Positions 55,195 to 64,000 of a stretch of DNA of 64,000 bases are shown piece by piece. The position numbers were made by a program, and so were the translations under genes. Every line of letters starts with the position of its first letter. The stretch's first letter is position 1. The stretch is from CBFHMJ01 sp965656875 (GTDB lineage: Bacteria; Pseudomonadota; Gammaproteobacteria; Enterobacterales; Alteromonadaceae): assembly GCA_965656875.1 (NCBI GenBank), contig CBFHMJ010000009.1, positions 1-64,000 of the forward strand. Direction: 5' to 3'. The notes below the pieces were generated by a model. That model had not been told where the DNA came from. It did not search any database and worked only from the letters and a program-made list of their open reading frames with translations.

Positions 55195-56598
55195 ATGAAA
55201 CCAACATTCAATTATCGACTGGTTGCCGCAGCAGTGACCTCCGTTCTACTCACCGCATGTGGTGATGCCGATACAACTATTGTTGAACAACCGCCAGTGA
55301 CACAACCAGACGACGGCGGAAATACCGGCGGTGGCAACACAGGTGGCGGTGATAACGGTCACACCATCGAATCTTTGGGTCGTATCGCCGTACTTTCAGC
55401 CGAATCAAACAATGCGGTCATCGTAGATCTGGATGATGCAGAACAGCTGGATACCTTTGCTCTCACTTACGACTCAAGCCGTCTGACCGCTTCTGCCGAC
55501 TACCGCTATGCAGTAATCAGCGCTCGTACTGAAGGTCATGTTGGCTTTATCGACGGCGGTTTATGGCGTGAAGACCACGGCGATCACCTCCATGATTATG
55601 AGCAAGCCCCGGAATCAGCACACCTTGAGTTACACGGAGCAAAACCCACTCATGTTGTTAAACATGATGGTCAGTTAGCTATTTTCTTCGACGGTGACGC
55701 CGATGCAGGCACGCCAGCCTCTGTTCAGGTGCTTACTGACAACGACATCACCAATGAAAATGAGCATTTACCAACGCTAAACTACGCGATGAATATGCAC
55801 GGTGTTGCAGAACCTCGTGGTGAATACCTGATCGCAACCGTTCGACGTGACGATGCAGACAGCACATCAGGCGCAAAAATCTTGCCGGATCAGGTGGGGG
55901 TTTATCACAAGCATGATGAAGAATATGAACAAGATCACCTGTTTGAATTAACCTGCCCCGACTTACACGGTGCGGCGCAAAATGAAGAGCACGTCGCATT
56001 TGGTTGTGGTGATGGCGTGATGATCGTTACTCAGGAAGGTAGTGAATTTTCCGCATCAAAAATTGCAAATACTGACGCCATTAGTGGCGCTCGCATCGGC
56101 ACACTACTCGGTCATGAAGAAAGCGAATCGTTTATCGGTATTGCACGTCAACGAGAAGAAAACCGCACTATTTTCATGAGTGTTGACCCTCACCACAGTG
56201 AAATGGAAGAGATCGAATGGCATCAGCATGACGGTGAAACTGCAACAGAAACCAGCCCGGTGGCTTATGGCTTTTCTTACGAAGGCGATCACTTTTTAAT
56301 CCTGGATAATCAGGGCATGCTGACCGTTCTGGCCGCACATCAACATGGCGATCATACTCACTGGGAAATCGAAGGCGAAATCGATATTTCTGAACAGGAT
56401 ATCGCAAACATGCCGGAAGGCTTAACCTTCAGCATGACGATTGCCCAAAACGGCAATACGGTTTACGTCGCCGATCCAATCGCTCGTCATGTAGTTCAGG
56501 TTGATATTGAATCACAATCAATTACCGGCGATTACGATCTGGACATTGCAGCCAGCAGCATCGCCTGGCTTGGCATCGCAGAAGAACACGCTCACTAA
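55195..56598 (+). CDS. AztD-like zinc-binding lipoprotein
   Basis: A 467-residue lipoprotein with lipobox LLTAC (Cys22) and a Gly/Asn-rich linker (about 38-57). A propeller-like body has His-rich loops (REDHGDHLHDYEQ, GVYHKHDEEYEQDH, HQHGDHTHWE). AztD is a propeller-shaped periplasmic zinc metallochaperone, and the repeat pattern and His placement fit that family. Here it is lipid-anchored and lies 69 nt after the ZnuD-like receptor in a Zur-controlled unit. It may capture zinc from the receptor and pass it to an ABC importer, which is not in the window. Confidence 0.78.
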   Translation: MKPTFNYRLVAAAVTSVLLTACGDADTTIVEQPPVTQPDDGGNTGGGNTGGGDNGHTIESLGRIAVLSAESNNAVIVDLDDAEQLDTFALTYDSSRLTASADYRYAVISARTEGHVGFIDGGLWREDHGDHLHDYEQAPESAHLELHGAKPTHVVKHDGQLAIFFDGDADAGTPASVQVLTDNDITNENEHLPTLNYAMNMHGVAEPRGEYLIATVRRDDADSTSGAKILPDQVGVYHKHDEEYEQDHLFELTCPDLHGAAQNEEHVAFGCGDGVMIVTQEGSEFSASKIANTDAISGARIGTLLGHEESESFIGIARQREENRTIFMSVDPHHSEMEEIEWHQHDGETATETSPVAYGFSYEGDHFLILDNQGMLTVLAAHQHGDHTHWEIEGEIDISEQDIANMPEGLTFSMTIAQNGNTVYVADPIARHVVQVDIESQSITGDYDLDIAASSIAWLGIAEEHAH

Positions 56599-56616
56599 TT
56601 CTCACTCGGTGAGCGC

Positions 56617-56640
56617 GCCCTGATGATTCATCATCAGGGC
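56617..56640. terminator. Hairpin ending the zinc operon
   Basis: Perfect 10-bp stem GCCCTGATGA (56617-56626) with TCATCAGGGC (56631-56640), between convergent genes. The T-run is poor. Confidence 0.6.
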
Positions 56641-56647
56641 ATTCCCG

Positions 56648-57388
56648 TTATTGAGCATGACACAAAATAAACAGATGATAGCCAAACTCGTCGGCATAGC
56701 GCGTACAGATATCAACTTCACGTTTAATCGCTGTTAATGCTGGTGAATCCGCCATTTCATCTGACAATTCATCCACTCGTTTTGCTAACGGCTCATAGTA
56801 ATTTAACCGGCCCTGATCACTCATTGGAAAATGCTCCACCACACGATAACCAGCACGTTCCATCTGTTTAACACGCGTAGCCACTAACTGCATATCCGGG
56901 TAATCTTCCTGCCACAGTGCTTTAGCTTCATCGCCTGGCGAATCAGTTTGCCAGACCAAATCACTCAGCATCATAAATCCATTTTGTTTCAATAGCGGCT
57001 TCCACGCCCGCAATGCCTTTTCCACACCCATAATATAAGCACTGCCCTCAGCCCAAATCAGGTCAAAACTCTCAGGCTTGAACGGCAATGAGGTCATACT
57101 GGCACATTCAGTCTGTACACGATGATTTAATCCCAGCGTTTCAAGTCGTGCCATTAACCGATCCAGTGCTGGCTGTTCATTATCAACCGCCGTGATGGTT
57201 GCCTGCGAATGTTCAACCAACACACGGGTTGCCAGACCATTGCCACACCCCACTTCCAGAATTGAGTCAGGCGACATGGGTATTTTTGCTAAAGCACGGT
57301 GTGTTTCTTCCTCACTCCCCGGCGCCCAACGCTCAAGGCTGCTGAAAACCTTCATGAAGTCAGCCATATATTCGTCATGTTCATTCAT
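56648..57388 (-). CDS. Class I SAM-dependent methyltransferase
   Basis: A 246-residue methyltransferase with motif I ILEVGCGNGLATRVL, AVDNEQPAL and FDLIWAEGSAYIMG. The Trp/Glu pair after motif II is typical of small-molecule methyltransferases. The frame runs up to 57496, but its first 36 codons overlap a 17-bp hairpin, so ATG 57388 (MNEHDEYMADFM) is preferred. The substrate is unknown. Confidence 0.82.
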   Translation of the reverse strand: MNEHDEYMADFMKVFSSLERWAPGSEEETHRALAKIPMSPDSILEVGCGNGLATRVLVEHSQATITAVDNEQPALDRLMARLETLGLNHRVQTECASMTSLPFKPESFDLIWAEGSAYIMGVEKALRAWKPLLKQNGFMMLSDLVWQTDSPGDEAKALWQEDYPDMQLVATRVKQMERAGYRVVEHFPMSDQGRLNYYEPLAKRVDELSDEMADSPALTAIKREVDICTRYADEFGYHLFILCHAQ

Positions 57389-57447
57389 ATCTTTTGATAG
57401 CCATTTGAGGGTTTGTAAAGCACAGCTTTCATTAATTTTATGAAATG

Positions 57448-57485
57448 AACTTATATTCTTGTTCCTTAGAACAAGAATATAAGTT
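57448..57485. terminator. Perfect 17-bp hairpin between the fibre gene and the methyltransferase
   Basis: AACTTATATTCTTGTTC (57448-57464), loop CTTA, GAACAAGAATATAAGTT (57469-57485). It lies 11 nt after the stop of the fibre gene on the minus strand and probably terminates it, although no T-run follows directly. Confidence 0.65.
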
Positions 57486-57495
57486 AAATTTTTCA

Positions 57496-60400
57496 TTAAT
57501 TAGTGTTTATGATTTTATGGTCCCAAAAACCTACGAAAGAACCATAATCACTCTTTATATTGGAGTCTGATATACCTGCTTTTTCGGGAGTAATTTCTAC
57601 AAGTGAATTGAATCTTGCCCAAATTGCTTTTTTATTGCCTTGTATAGATTCCGAGTCCTGAGCATAAACAGTTCCATTCAAAGTAGCGGCAATACCTATG
57701 TTTGCTTCTGAAACCTGAATTCCCCAAGCTCTTATATTTCCACCATGCGACGCTCGCATCCCGATATTAACATTACTGATTGACGCATGTTCAATATTAC
57801 CGTTAATCAATTCACCGGAGATATTAATCAACGAATTGCTAACAGAAATCAGTGGCGTATCAAAATATTTAAAAGTAGTGTGATAGCCAATTTTAACTGT
57901 TGCATTATTAACTGCTTTAATAGCTGTGTATTCTAGTTTATCTAAGTTACTTGAGTATTTACCTCTAAAATCTATGTAATCAATCAATCCTAACTGACTA
58001 CCATCTAATACGATTCCGGCTTGATGAACCATACCTTCATGCTGAGGATCCAGTATCGTTATAGTTCGCTTTTCAGGTTTCGCTAAATTGCTCGATTTTG
58101 CACCAATAATATGTATATTTTTTCCGTTTTGGTGGTCAATGATAAATTGTTTTCTCTCCCCATGAGTCTGAAAATCTATATCGTTTGTTATAGAAAATAT
58201 AACAAGAACATTATCTGGAATATAAAATTGCTTTAAAGTCGTTAGTTGATCAAATAACTCCTTTTCAGAGGTAATTTTAAGATACGCATGAGTAAAATTA
58301 CCTACCTGTGTTTGTTGATCAATCTCCGAGTAAGTTAATACAGAAGGCACAAGTTTGTCTTTTAAGGACACCTTCACCACAGTATCCAGTTGACTTTTTA
58401 CAAACCCCACATTAGTAACAGCAGATGCATCACTTGAGTCTACACCACTAACATTGGCCGATGTTGCGACAACATTCTTTGCCTGTACAGATTGAGAGGC
58501 ACGAATTGATTCAGTAGTTATATTCTTCGCATTAACACTGGGAACAGTCATGCTTGAAGAAGCAGTTAATGTCTGGGCATTCAGTCCTTTTGTCGTAATA
58601 TCACCACTGGCCAATAAGTTTCCAGTTTGAATGCCACTCAACGCTTTTACTGTTCCAGCTTCAATCATTGTTGATTTCACAGTTGCAGACTGAATTGATG
58701 AAGAGACATCGACATTTTCTGCGATGAGTGAAGGTGTTTTCATTGAGGTCGTCGCAGACACCATTGGAGCAGTTAGTGCTTGCGTAGCAGTTAATGATGG
58801 AGTCTGTACTGATTTTGTGGCTTTCAAATCTGACGTTGTCACAGTCTGTGCGTTAACAGCGTTCGTCATCACCATATCTGACGCATTGACGGTATTCGCT
58901 TTTACCAATGGTGTTTCCACGGATTTACCAGCCTTTACCGCAGGGGTATTCAGTGCCGTCGTTGCAGTTAATACCGCTGTTTCAATAGAATCTGATGCCT
59001 CCAGAGTATTAGTCGTCACTTTAGTTGTTTTCACTGTTGGTCCATTAATAGATACCGATGCATTGACTTCACTAGCATCCAACACAAGTGTTTTCATTGA
59101 TTTACTGGCATTGATGACTGGCGCTGATAATGCAGTGGTTGCTTTTAACGTTGGCGCACTCACGGAACCTGATGCACTCAAGCTACCAGTATTAATCGTA
59201 TTGGCTGTAACGCCTGATGATTTTATCGTTGTCGCCACATCAACCTTACCAGCTGACAGCGCGGGGGTTCTCATGGAAGTACCGGCGTTGACGACTGGTG
59301 CTGATAACGCTGTCGTGGCTTTTAATGTTGGCGCAGTTACAGTGCCAGTTGCATTCAATGTCGATGTACTCACATCTTTTGATGTCAGTCGCGTGGTTTC
59401 TACCGATTCCACCGCCTGCACCGTCTTTGCACGAAGTACTGGTGTATCCATCGACTCTGATGCAGATACCACAGGCGCTTTCAGCGCTTGAGACGCCTGT
59501 AACGTTGGCGCGTTCACTGAACCAGAAGCACTGAGTTTTACGGTTGTCATGTCCTGTGCTTTCATTGTTGCAGCTTCAACGGATGTTGCCACATTGACAG
59601 ATTTAGCGTCCAACAACGGGGTATTCATCGCTTTCGTCGCCGAGACGGTTGGTGCAGTTAAGCCTGTTGTTGCGGTCAATTTTGGCGCGGTTACTGTACT
59701 TGTTGCCGTTAACTGTGCTGTTTTGATGTCTTTTGTGGTGATGAGTGGCGAATTCAACGATTCGGATGCTAAGACTGCTTTTGCCGTTAGTAATGGTGTC
59801 TTCATTGCAGTTGAAGCGGTAACAGTTGGTGCAGCCAGTTCAGAAGTCGCCTTCAACGTTGGCGCACTAATTGATGAAGATGCCTTCACCGTAGCCGCTG
59901 ACAGAGCGTTCGAAATTGTAGCTTCTGTCGCGGTGATAACAGGTGATTTGATAGATTCAGTGGCGACCATAACACCAGCATTTAATGCCGGTGTATCCAC
60001 CGTTGAAGTCGCAACCATTGTTGGTGCTGTAATGGATGTAGAGGCTACTACTTTCGGGGCGGTTAACTGAGCTGTAGCGTTCAGTGCGGGTGCTTTAATC
60101 GCGTCCGTCGCAGCGATCTGTTTAGCGGTCATCGTTCCCGCTACGTTAGCAGTATCCACAGTCAACAACGGAGTCTCAATCGAAGCGGAAGCTTTCATAC
60201 TATTAGCTGCTACATGTTCACCGGTCACTGAATCAGCCGTCAAAGCCGGGGTAATCACTGCAGTCGCTGCTTTCACCGTGTTAATCGTTGCGGTTTCTTT
60301 TACATTCAGCGAGGTTGTTTCTGTTTGATTCGCAACAAGCTTCTCAGATGTCGCCGTTGCCGCTACCGCTAATGTGTTTAAGGCTGAATGCTTCGCCTGA

Positions 60401-61875
60401 ACATTGCCTGTTGCCCGGATATTGCCATCAATATGAAGACGTTCTGTCGGATCATCAATGCCAATCCCGACATTATTCATCTTTTCGACCAATGATGTTT
60501 CAACCATTTTTCCATCTTTCCATTTTGGAATGTGATCGTCTTTGGTCAGTGGTAAAACACGATTTATTTCAGTTTCTACGTGTTTAACGTTGGCGATTTG
60601 GTCTGGCTTATCCCGGTCTACAGGGCCGGTGACAAAACCATCTGTTGCTGTGATTAACGGCGCAACAAATGATGTACCAGCTTCAATTGTTTTAGCAGTA
60701 AAATTCTCCGCCACCGTTACTGAAGAAGCAGTCATCTCATCGCTGACAGTCAATGTATCGGTAACAACTTCAGTCGCCATCACCGCATCAGTCTCCATTG
60801 TGCCTGATACTTTTGCATTACCGGCAATGTCGAGCTCCGCTGACGGATCATGAGTTCCAATGCCGACTTTAACCGAGGTAGTAACACTGTCAGTTCGGTC
60901 AACCCAGTGAGAGTTTGATGTTGTCTCATCAACATAGTAGGAAAATCGACTGAATACTTGCGTCGTTTTTCCAGAACGATCAGCAACCGAAACACTAATC
61001 AAATGCTCACCATTATTTAGTTCAGCCGGAATGGAACAATCGATGAAAGAGTCCTGAGGAGCCTGACAACGTGCAGAAATATCCACACCATCCAATAAGA
61101 CACGCAGACTATCGGGGTCAACACCGTCAACATCATCCATATAACTGATGCGAATACGTTCCGGCTTGTCGCCAACGTACATTTGGTCAGCAGGTTCCAG
61201 AATGCTGACTTCTGGTGGAGCCAGATCGATATCTTTATTCAAATTGATAATGAGCTTTGGTGAGCTACCGCTCTCTTTAGAGTTAAGTAGCAATACCGTT
61301 GGCTTATTCTTTTTGTCTTTATTATGTTTTTGGATCACCCAGCCATGATTTTCAATATAGCCAGCCAACATATCAGCCACATCGGACTTCACATCAATAA
61401 TCATTTTCTGATCAGTCAATGACAAGACTTTACTCAAATTACGACGAGGCTCTGTACTATCACCGCCAGACCAGGGGACGGAACAGGAGTCATCATTACA
61501 ATCCCAGGAAACGCTGGATTCTTGCCAGGAACTGTTCAGGTTATAAACCTTAATGTCGTTTTGGGAGGGTTTATCACGTCCTTTCCATGCTGCGCTGGTC
61601 AGGTCAACAGACATTTCAATAACAGCAGAACTGATATCACTTTCGGTAATTTCCGCGTCTTTCAACCGCGATAAATCAAATTGAATAAATCCACGAGAAA
61701 TATCCTCATTAAACTCAATTTCAATTGTGTCATTAAAGCCTTTGTTAAAGGTCGGCGTAGAGCGGGTGACAGTGGCATCTTGTGCAGGCATCAGTTCAAC
61801 GGGTTGAGCTACAACCGTTGCACTCAACAATGCTGCGATTGCACTGGCGACTATCGAAGGTTTGAAACATTTCAT
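57496..61875 (-). CDS. Giant exported fibre-like repeat protein
   Basis: A 1459-residue exported protein. Signal peptide (about 1-23, ending VVA); DNRLRE-like beta-sandwich (about 25-200; FIQFDLSRL, WQESSVSWDC); Ig-like domain (about 210-325); then two tail-fibre-style segments (SVKVGIGTHDPSAELDIAGN, VGIGIDDPTERLHIDGN). A shaft of some 700 residues (about 450-1150) is made of short imperfect repeats of the form S-V-x-A-P-x-L-x-A-T-x-A-L-x-A-P, rich in Ala/Thr/Ser/Val and nearly free of aromatics. A right-handed beta-helix-like domain closes the protein (about 1220-1459). It suggests a long surface or released fibre. No sortase, autotransporter or type I signal is evident, so the secretion route is open. 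AGG lies 5 nt before ATG 61875. Confidence 0.82.
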   Translation of the reverse strand: MKCFKPSIVASAIAALLSATVVAQPVELMPAQDATVTRSTPTFNKGFNDTIEIEFNEDISRGFIQFDLSRLKDAEITESDISSAVIEMSVDLTSAAWKGRDKPSQNDIKVYNLNSSWQESSVSWDCNDDSCSVPWSGGDSTEPRRNLSKVLSLTDQKMIIDVKSDVADMLAGYIENHGWVIQKHNKDKKNKPTVLLLNSKESGSSPKLIINLNKDIDLAPPEVSILEPADQMYVGDKPERIRISYMDDVDGVDPDSLRVLLDGVDISARCQAPQDSFIDCSIPAELNNGEHLISVSVADRSGKTTQVFSRFSYYVDETTSNSHWVDRTDSVTTSVKVGIGTHDPSAELDIAGNAKVSGTMETDAVMATEVVTDTLTVSDEMTASSVTVAENFTAKTIEAGTSFVAPLITATDGFVTGPVDRDKPDQIANVKHVETEINRVLPLTKDDHIPKWKDGKMVETSLVEKMNNVGIGIDDPTERLHIDGNIRATGNVQAKHSALNTLAVAATATSEKLVANQTETTSLNVKETATINTVKAATAVITPALTADSVTGEHVAANSMKASASIETPLLTVDTANVAGTMTAKQIAATDAIKAPALNATAQLTAPKVVASTSITAPTMVATSTVDTPALNAGVMVATESIKSPVITATEATISNALSAATVKASSSISAPTLKATSELAAPTVTASTAMKTPLLTAKAVLASESLNSPLITTKDIKTAQLTATSTVTAPKLTATTGLTAPTVSATKAMNTPLLDAKSVNVATSVEAATMKAQDMTTVKLSASGSVNAPTLQASQALKAPVVSASESMDTPVLRAKTVQAVESVETTRLTSKDVSTSTLNATGTVTAPTLKATTALSAPVVNAGTSMRTPALSAGKVDVATTIKSSGVTANTINTGSLSASGSVSAPTLKATTALSAPVINASKSMKTLVLDASEVNASVSINGPTVKTTKVTTNTLEASDSIETAVLTATTALNTPAVKAGKSVETPLVKANTVNASDMVMTNAVNAQTVTTSDLKATKSVQTPSLTATQALTAPMVSATTSMKTPSLIAENVDVSSSIQSATVKSTMIEAGTVKALSGIQTGNLLASGDITTKGLNAQTLTASSSMTVPSVNAKNITTESIRASQSVQAKNVVATSANVSGVDSSDASAVTNVGFVKSQLDTVVKVSLKDKLVPSVLTYSEIDQQTQVGNFTHAYLKITSEKELFDQLTTLKQFYIPDNVLVIFSITNDIDFQTHGERKQFIIDHQNGKNIHIIGAKSSNLAKPEKRTITILDPQHEGMVHQAGIVLDGSQLGLIDYIDFRGKYSSNLDKLEYTAIKAVNNATVKIGYHTTFKYFDTPLISVSNSLINISGELINGNIEHASISNVNIGMRASHGGNIRAWGIQVSEANIGIAATLNGTVYAQDSESIQGNKKAIWARFNSLVEITPEKAGISDSNIKSDYGSFVGFWDHKIINTN

Positions 61876-62109
61876 AAGCACCTCGTTATCAGTTTGGGTT
61901 CTTAACCAACGTATAACAAAGCAAAATCGGACTTCTTTAAAAAGCTCTGGCAGGTTTATCCCGGGTTTTAAAAAACGTTAAACATCAATCAGGATTAAAA
62001 CGCTTTCATTATATCCAGCGCTAAAACAGTTATTTTTTCTACAATAAATATAAAAACAAAATGTCACCTGTAAAGGTGAACAGACTCGGGTTAATAACAA
62101 TCAGTTTCG

Positions 62110-62147
62110 AATAAGCCGTGATCTGGACAACATCAGATCACGGCTTA
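62110..62147. terminator. Perfect 15-bp hairpin terminator
   Basis: TAAGCCGTGATCTG (62111-62124) pairs with CAGATCACGGCTTA (62133-62146), plus one further outer pair, just after the stop of the minus-strand gene ending at 62152. Confidence 0.75.
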
Positions 62148-62151
62148 TGAT

Positions 62152-63027
62152 TTAGGATGACACTAGATCAAACTCGCCTTCATTTCTGGCCTTTTGATAT
62201 AAGGCCCACAATACATCGAAACCAAAACCAAACTGACGGTGCGCACTCAGAAATCGTTCCAGTTTTGATTTTTCATCGGCATAGTCTTCCCAAAAGCAAA
62301 TAAAATTAACATATTGATCCAGAGAAGTTGTTCTCGGTCGTCCTCGCAAAGGCTCCACACCAAGTTTGTTTCGACGCGCTTTAACGGTGTCTTCATTTTC
62401 TTCAGAAAACAAATAAAGCATCAGGCCATAAGTGGCTTTCTTGCTGACTAACAAGTCTTTTATCGCTTCCGTTCGCTCAAAACGTAAATGAGAGAATACT
62501 CGCTGAGTCAGAATTTTTCGATTAAAGGTGAATCGCAGGCATTTCTCTTCTACAACGTTTTGTGCCAGTTCCGTCAGTTGTTGCCCGGTTGCTCTGGCTA
62601 TATAGCGTTTAATATCATCTGGAAAAGGTTTCAAATGAGTGGCTGAAAAACCGATTTGATGTAACGCGTCTGCCAATAACATAATAAGTGGCCTTACGAC
62701 ATGTTGGTGGTTAAAAATAAATGCAAGCTCGCAGTGTTGTCTTGTTGAAAAAGGCTGCCCCTGGTCCTTACACATTAACCGGGCAACAGCATCATGATCC
62801 AGCTCCACGTCTATTGCGCCGGATTTCGCTAAACTGGTTGCTAATACCAATAATGATGCAGACGATGCTGCGGAAAGGTATTCAAAGTCACGCTGGTTTA
62901 AACCTGTGACATCATAAAGCTCCCTGGCATAATCATCGACTTCCTGAATCATTGCCAGCAGGATCTCCCTGACTAATAACGGCATTCTTACACTATCGAG
63001 CACTTTAGTATTTTTTTGTACATCCAT
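62152..63027 (-). CDS. DUF2857-like protein (STY4526/YPO1902-type)
   Basis: A 291-residue soluble helical protein. LNQRDFEYLSAASSASLLVLA and KARRNKLGVEPLRGRPR resemble the DUF2857 proteins carried by SPI-7-like integrative conjugative elements, where they are annotated as island replication proteins. The match is from memory and moderate. A basic ARRNKLG...GRPR stretch suggests nucleic-acid binding. AGAAAA precedes the ATG, and a palindrome lies 59 nt upstream. Confidence 0.5.
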   Translation of the reverse strand: MDVQKNTKVLDSVRMPLLVREILLAMIQEVDDYARELYDVTGLNQRDFEYLSAASSASLLVLATSLAKSGAIDVELDHDAVARLMCKDQGQPFSTRQHCELAFIFNHQHVVRPLIMLLADALHQIGFSATHLKPFPDDIKRYIARATGQQLTELAQNVVEEKCLRFTFNRKILTQRVFSHLRFERTEAIKDLLVSKKATYGLMLYLFSEENEDTVKARRNKLGVEPLRGRPRTTSLDQYVNFICFWEDYADEKSKLERFLSAHRQFGFGFDVLWALYQKARNEGEFDLVSS

Positions 63028-63524
63028 AATTTTCTCTTCTTTTTATTAGTAAACAATCAGATACAAGCATTCACAATTGAATTTCCCGTATTGGAAATAC
63101 GGTTTAATCTGAGTAATGTAAAAAGGAAGAGCAGTTGTGACATACAAATCAGAACTACACTCACCAATGATGTGAGTTGTTGTAAAAGTATCAGAGATTG
63201 CAAGGACTGAATCCCTTAATATCTCGAACGACATAACGGGGAAAAATAAGCTTTCCTTGCTTTAAACATCAAGGGCGACTTATCAGTGCCCGCTTTTTAA
63301 ATATCAATTAACATTCTCAATTTAACGTAAATTGTATCTATTTAAAGTACAAAAACAAGATGGTAAGATTATTAAATTGTGAAAAATATTGTTTTAAATA
63401 AATGAATTAAAAAGTACCATTTATCAGTACCTTTAATATATACTAAGCGATTCAGTTCTGGGTCATGTGTTGTTTTAGCCTTTTCATTCAAAGCGTGAGC
63501 TTTATATGTATTTGGACAAGAAAC
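63028..63524. other. AT-rich divergent intergenic region
   Basis: No gene is supported. CCGTATT-GGA-AATACGG (63086-63102) is a perfect palindrome upstream of the minus-strand gene and a candidate operator. The rest is AT-rich and should contain both divergent promoters. Confidence 0.5.
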
Positions 63525-64000
63525 ATGACAAAACCTGAAACACATCCCTTTTCTAACACGTTCTCTGACTGGCAACCACCGACGCCAGTTTTGATCCATA
63601 AAATGAAAGCGCTTACGAGAGTTTCTACTGAAGAATTGTCACGATTCTTTGGCATCAAATCTCATCGTTTACGTCATATGATCTCCACACGCTATTACAT
63701 AAAAGGGAATCGATTTCCTTTTACTATGTGGCGATTATGGCTTGAATATTATGGTGTTTTACCACCTCTCGTATTATCGCCAAGGGCTAAGCAGTCAACG
63801 CTTCAATTGCCTGAACACACACTTCAACCTGTATCTAACGGCTACCAGGCACCAACACCAGATGAATTTAAACATTTCGTTTACTGGACCGGGTTAACGC
63901 TTGCAGAGATTGAGGATTTATTCGGATTAATCATCTCCGAGACGAAGCAACTCATGACTGACGCAACGTTGACATTAAGCCAGTTCGAACATTTATCGTC
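63525..64000 (+). CDS. Unrecognised protein, 3' end outside window
   Basis: The frame is open from ATG 63525 to the window end (158 codons seen). Two similar helix-turn-helix-like segments are visible: STEELSRFFGIKSHRLRHMI (about 40-60) followed by FPFTMWRLWLEYYGVLPPL, and TLAEIEDLFGLIISETKQLM (about 125-145). It resembles DNA-binding or partition accessory proteins of integrative elements but no family is recognised. It is divergent from the DUF2857-like gene. Confidence 0.5.
   Translation, partial: MTKPETHPFSNTFSDWQPPTPVLIHKMKALTRVSTEELSRFFGIKSHRLRHMISTRYYIKGNRFPFTMWRLWLEYYGVLPPLVLSPRAKQSTLQLPEHTLQPVSNGYQAPTPDEFKHFVYWTGLTLAEIEDLFGLIISETKQLMTDATLTLSQFEHLS

Noticed and set aside
58724..60070. 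Plus-strand frames opposite the fibre gene
   Set aside because: Periodic Val/Ala/Asp-rich products are the reverse reading of the repeat shaft; no start signals.
1..64000. CRISPR arrays, tRNA or rRNA genes, intact insertion sequences
   Set aside because: No regular spacer-repeat arrays, cloverleaf sequences, rRNA segments or transposase genes were seen on either strand.

Overview
The window looks like a chromosomal segment of a gammaproteobacterium, most likely a marine or host-associated member of the Oceanospirillales-type lineages. The placement is an inference from: a gamma-type Zur box, two sigma-S-like extended -10 elements, glutathione-dependent formaldehyde detoxification (FrmA/FrmB), a ribbon-helix-helix/GNAT toxin-antitoxin pair, TonB receptors and many exported proteins. 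No rRNA, tRNA, CRISPR array or complete insertion sequence was recognised.

Left part (1-16 kb): the 3' end of a giant RTX-like repeat protein with a 1758-bp near-identical internal period; a GFA-type zinc protein; a secreted esterase; a PAP2 phosphatase with an OmpR/histidine kinase pair; an unusual acyltransferase-methyltransferase fusion; a TonB receptor followed by a four-motif multicopper oxidase; a duplicated His-rich exported protein behind a sigma-S-like promoter; an HExxH exported protein; and two small membrane proteins.

Island (about 16.04-22.80 kb): a tyrosine recombinase gene starts just inside one copy of an imperfect direct repeat (TCTGTCAC-N2-AAC-N2-TGTCAC) whose second copy lies just past a terminator near 22.7 kb. 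Between them are a complete Ec67-like retron (msr-msd RNA with a 13-nt a1/a2 repeat and a reverse transcriptase fused to a Toprim domain) and the remains of a small mobilisable plasmid: a MobV relaxase broken by a nonsense codon and a frameshift, and a RepL-like gene broken in an A-run. To the right lie a SpoIIAA/STAS-like gene and a degenerate copy of its 3' end.

Central part (24-38 kb): an unrecognised 782-residue protein, a class II lanthipeptide precursor and its LanM synthetase with no transporter or protease in the window, and, divergent from LanM, a one-protein hybrid two-component regulator (propellers, Y_Y_Y, kinase, receiver, AraC helix-turn-helix). An exported protein of unknown function, a second secreted esterase with TPR-like repeats and a membrane protein follow.

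Right part (38-64 kb): frmB-frmA, a TacAT-like toxin-antitoxin pair with a perfect operator, a GNAT enzyme, two tandem Old Yellow Enzyme reductases, a Cys-rich exported peptide, a DUF4879-like exported protein, a PAS-GGDEF-EAL protein with a degenerate GGDEF site, a TetR regulator beside an alpha/beta hydrolase, a beta-lactamase-fold hydrolase, a Zur-controlled ZnuD-like zinc receptor with an AztD-like lipoprotein, a methyltransferase, and a 1461-residue fibre-like repeat protein. The last 2 kb carry a DUF2857-like gene and the start of an unrecognised gene, perhaps the edge of another integrative element.

The main themes are metal handling (zinc and probably copper), surface and secreted proteins, reactive-carbonyl detoxification, and a phage-defence island.
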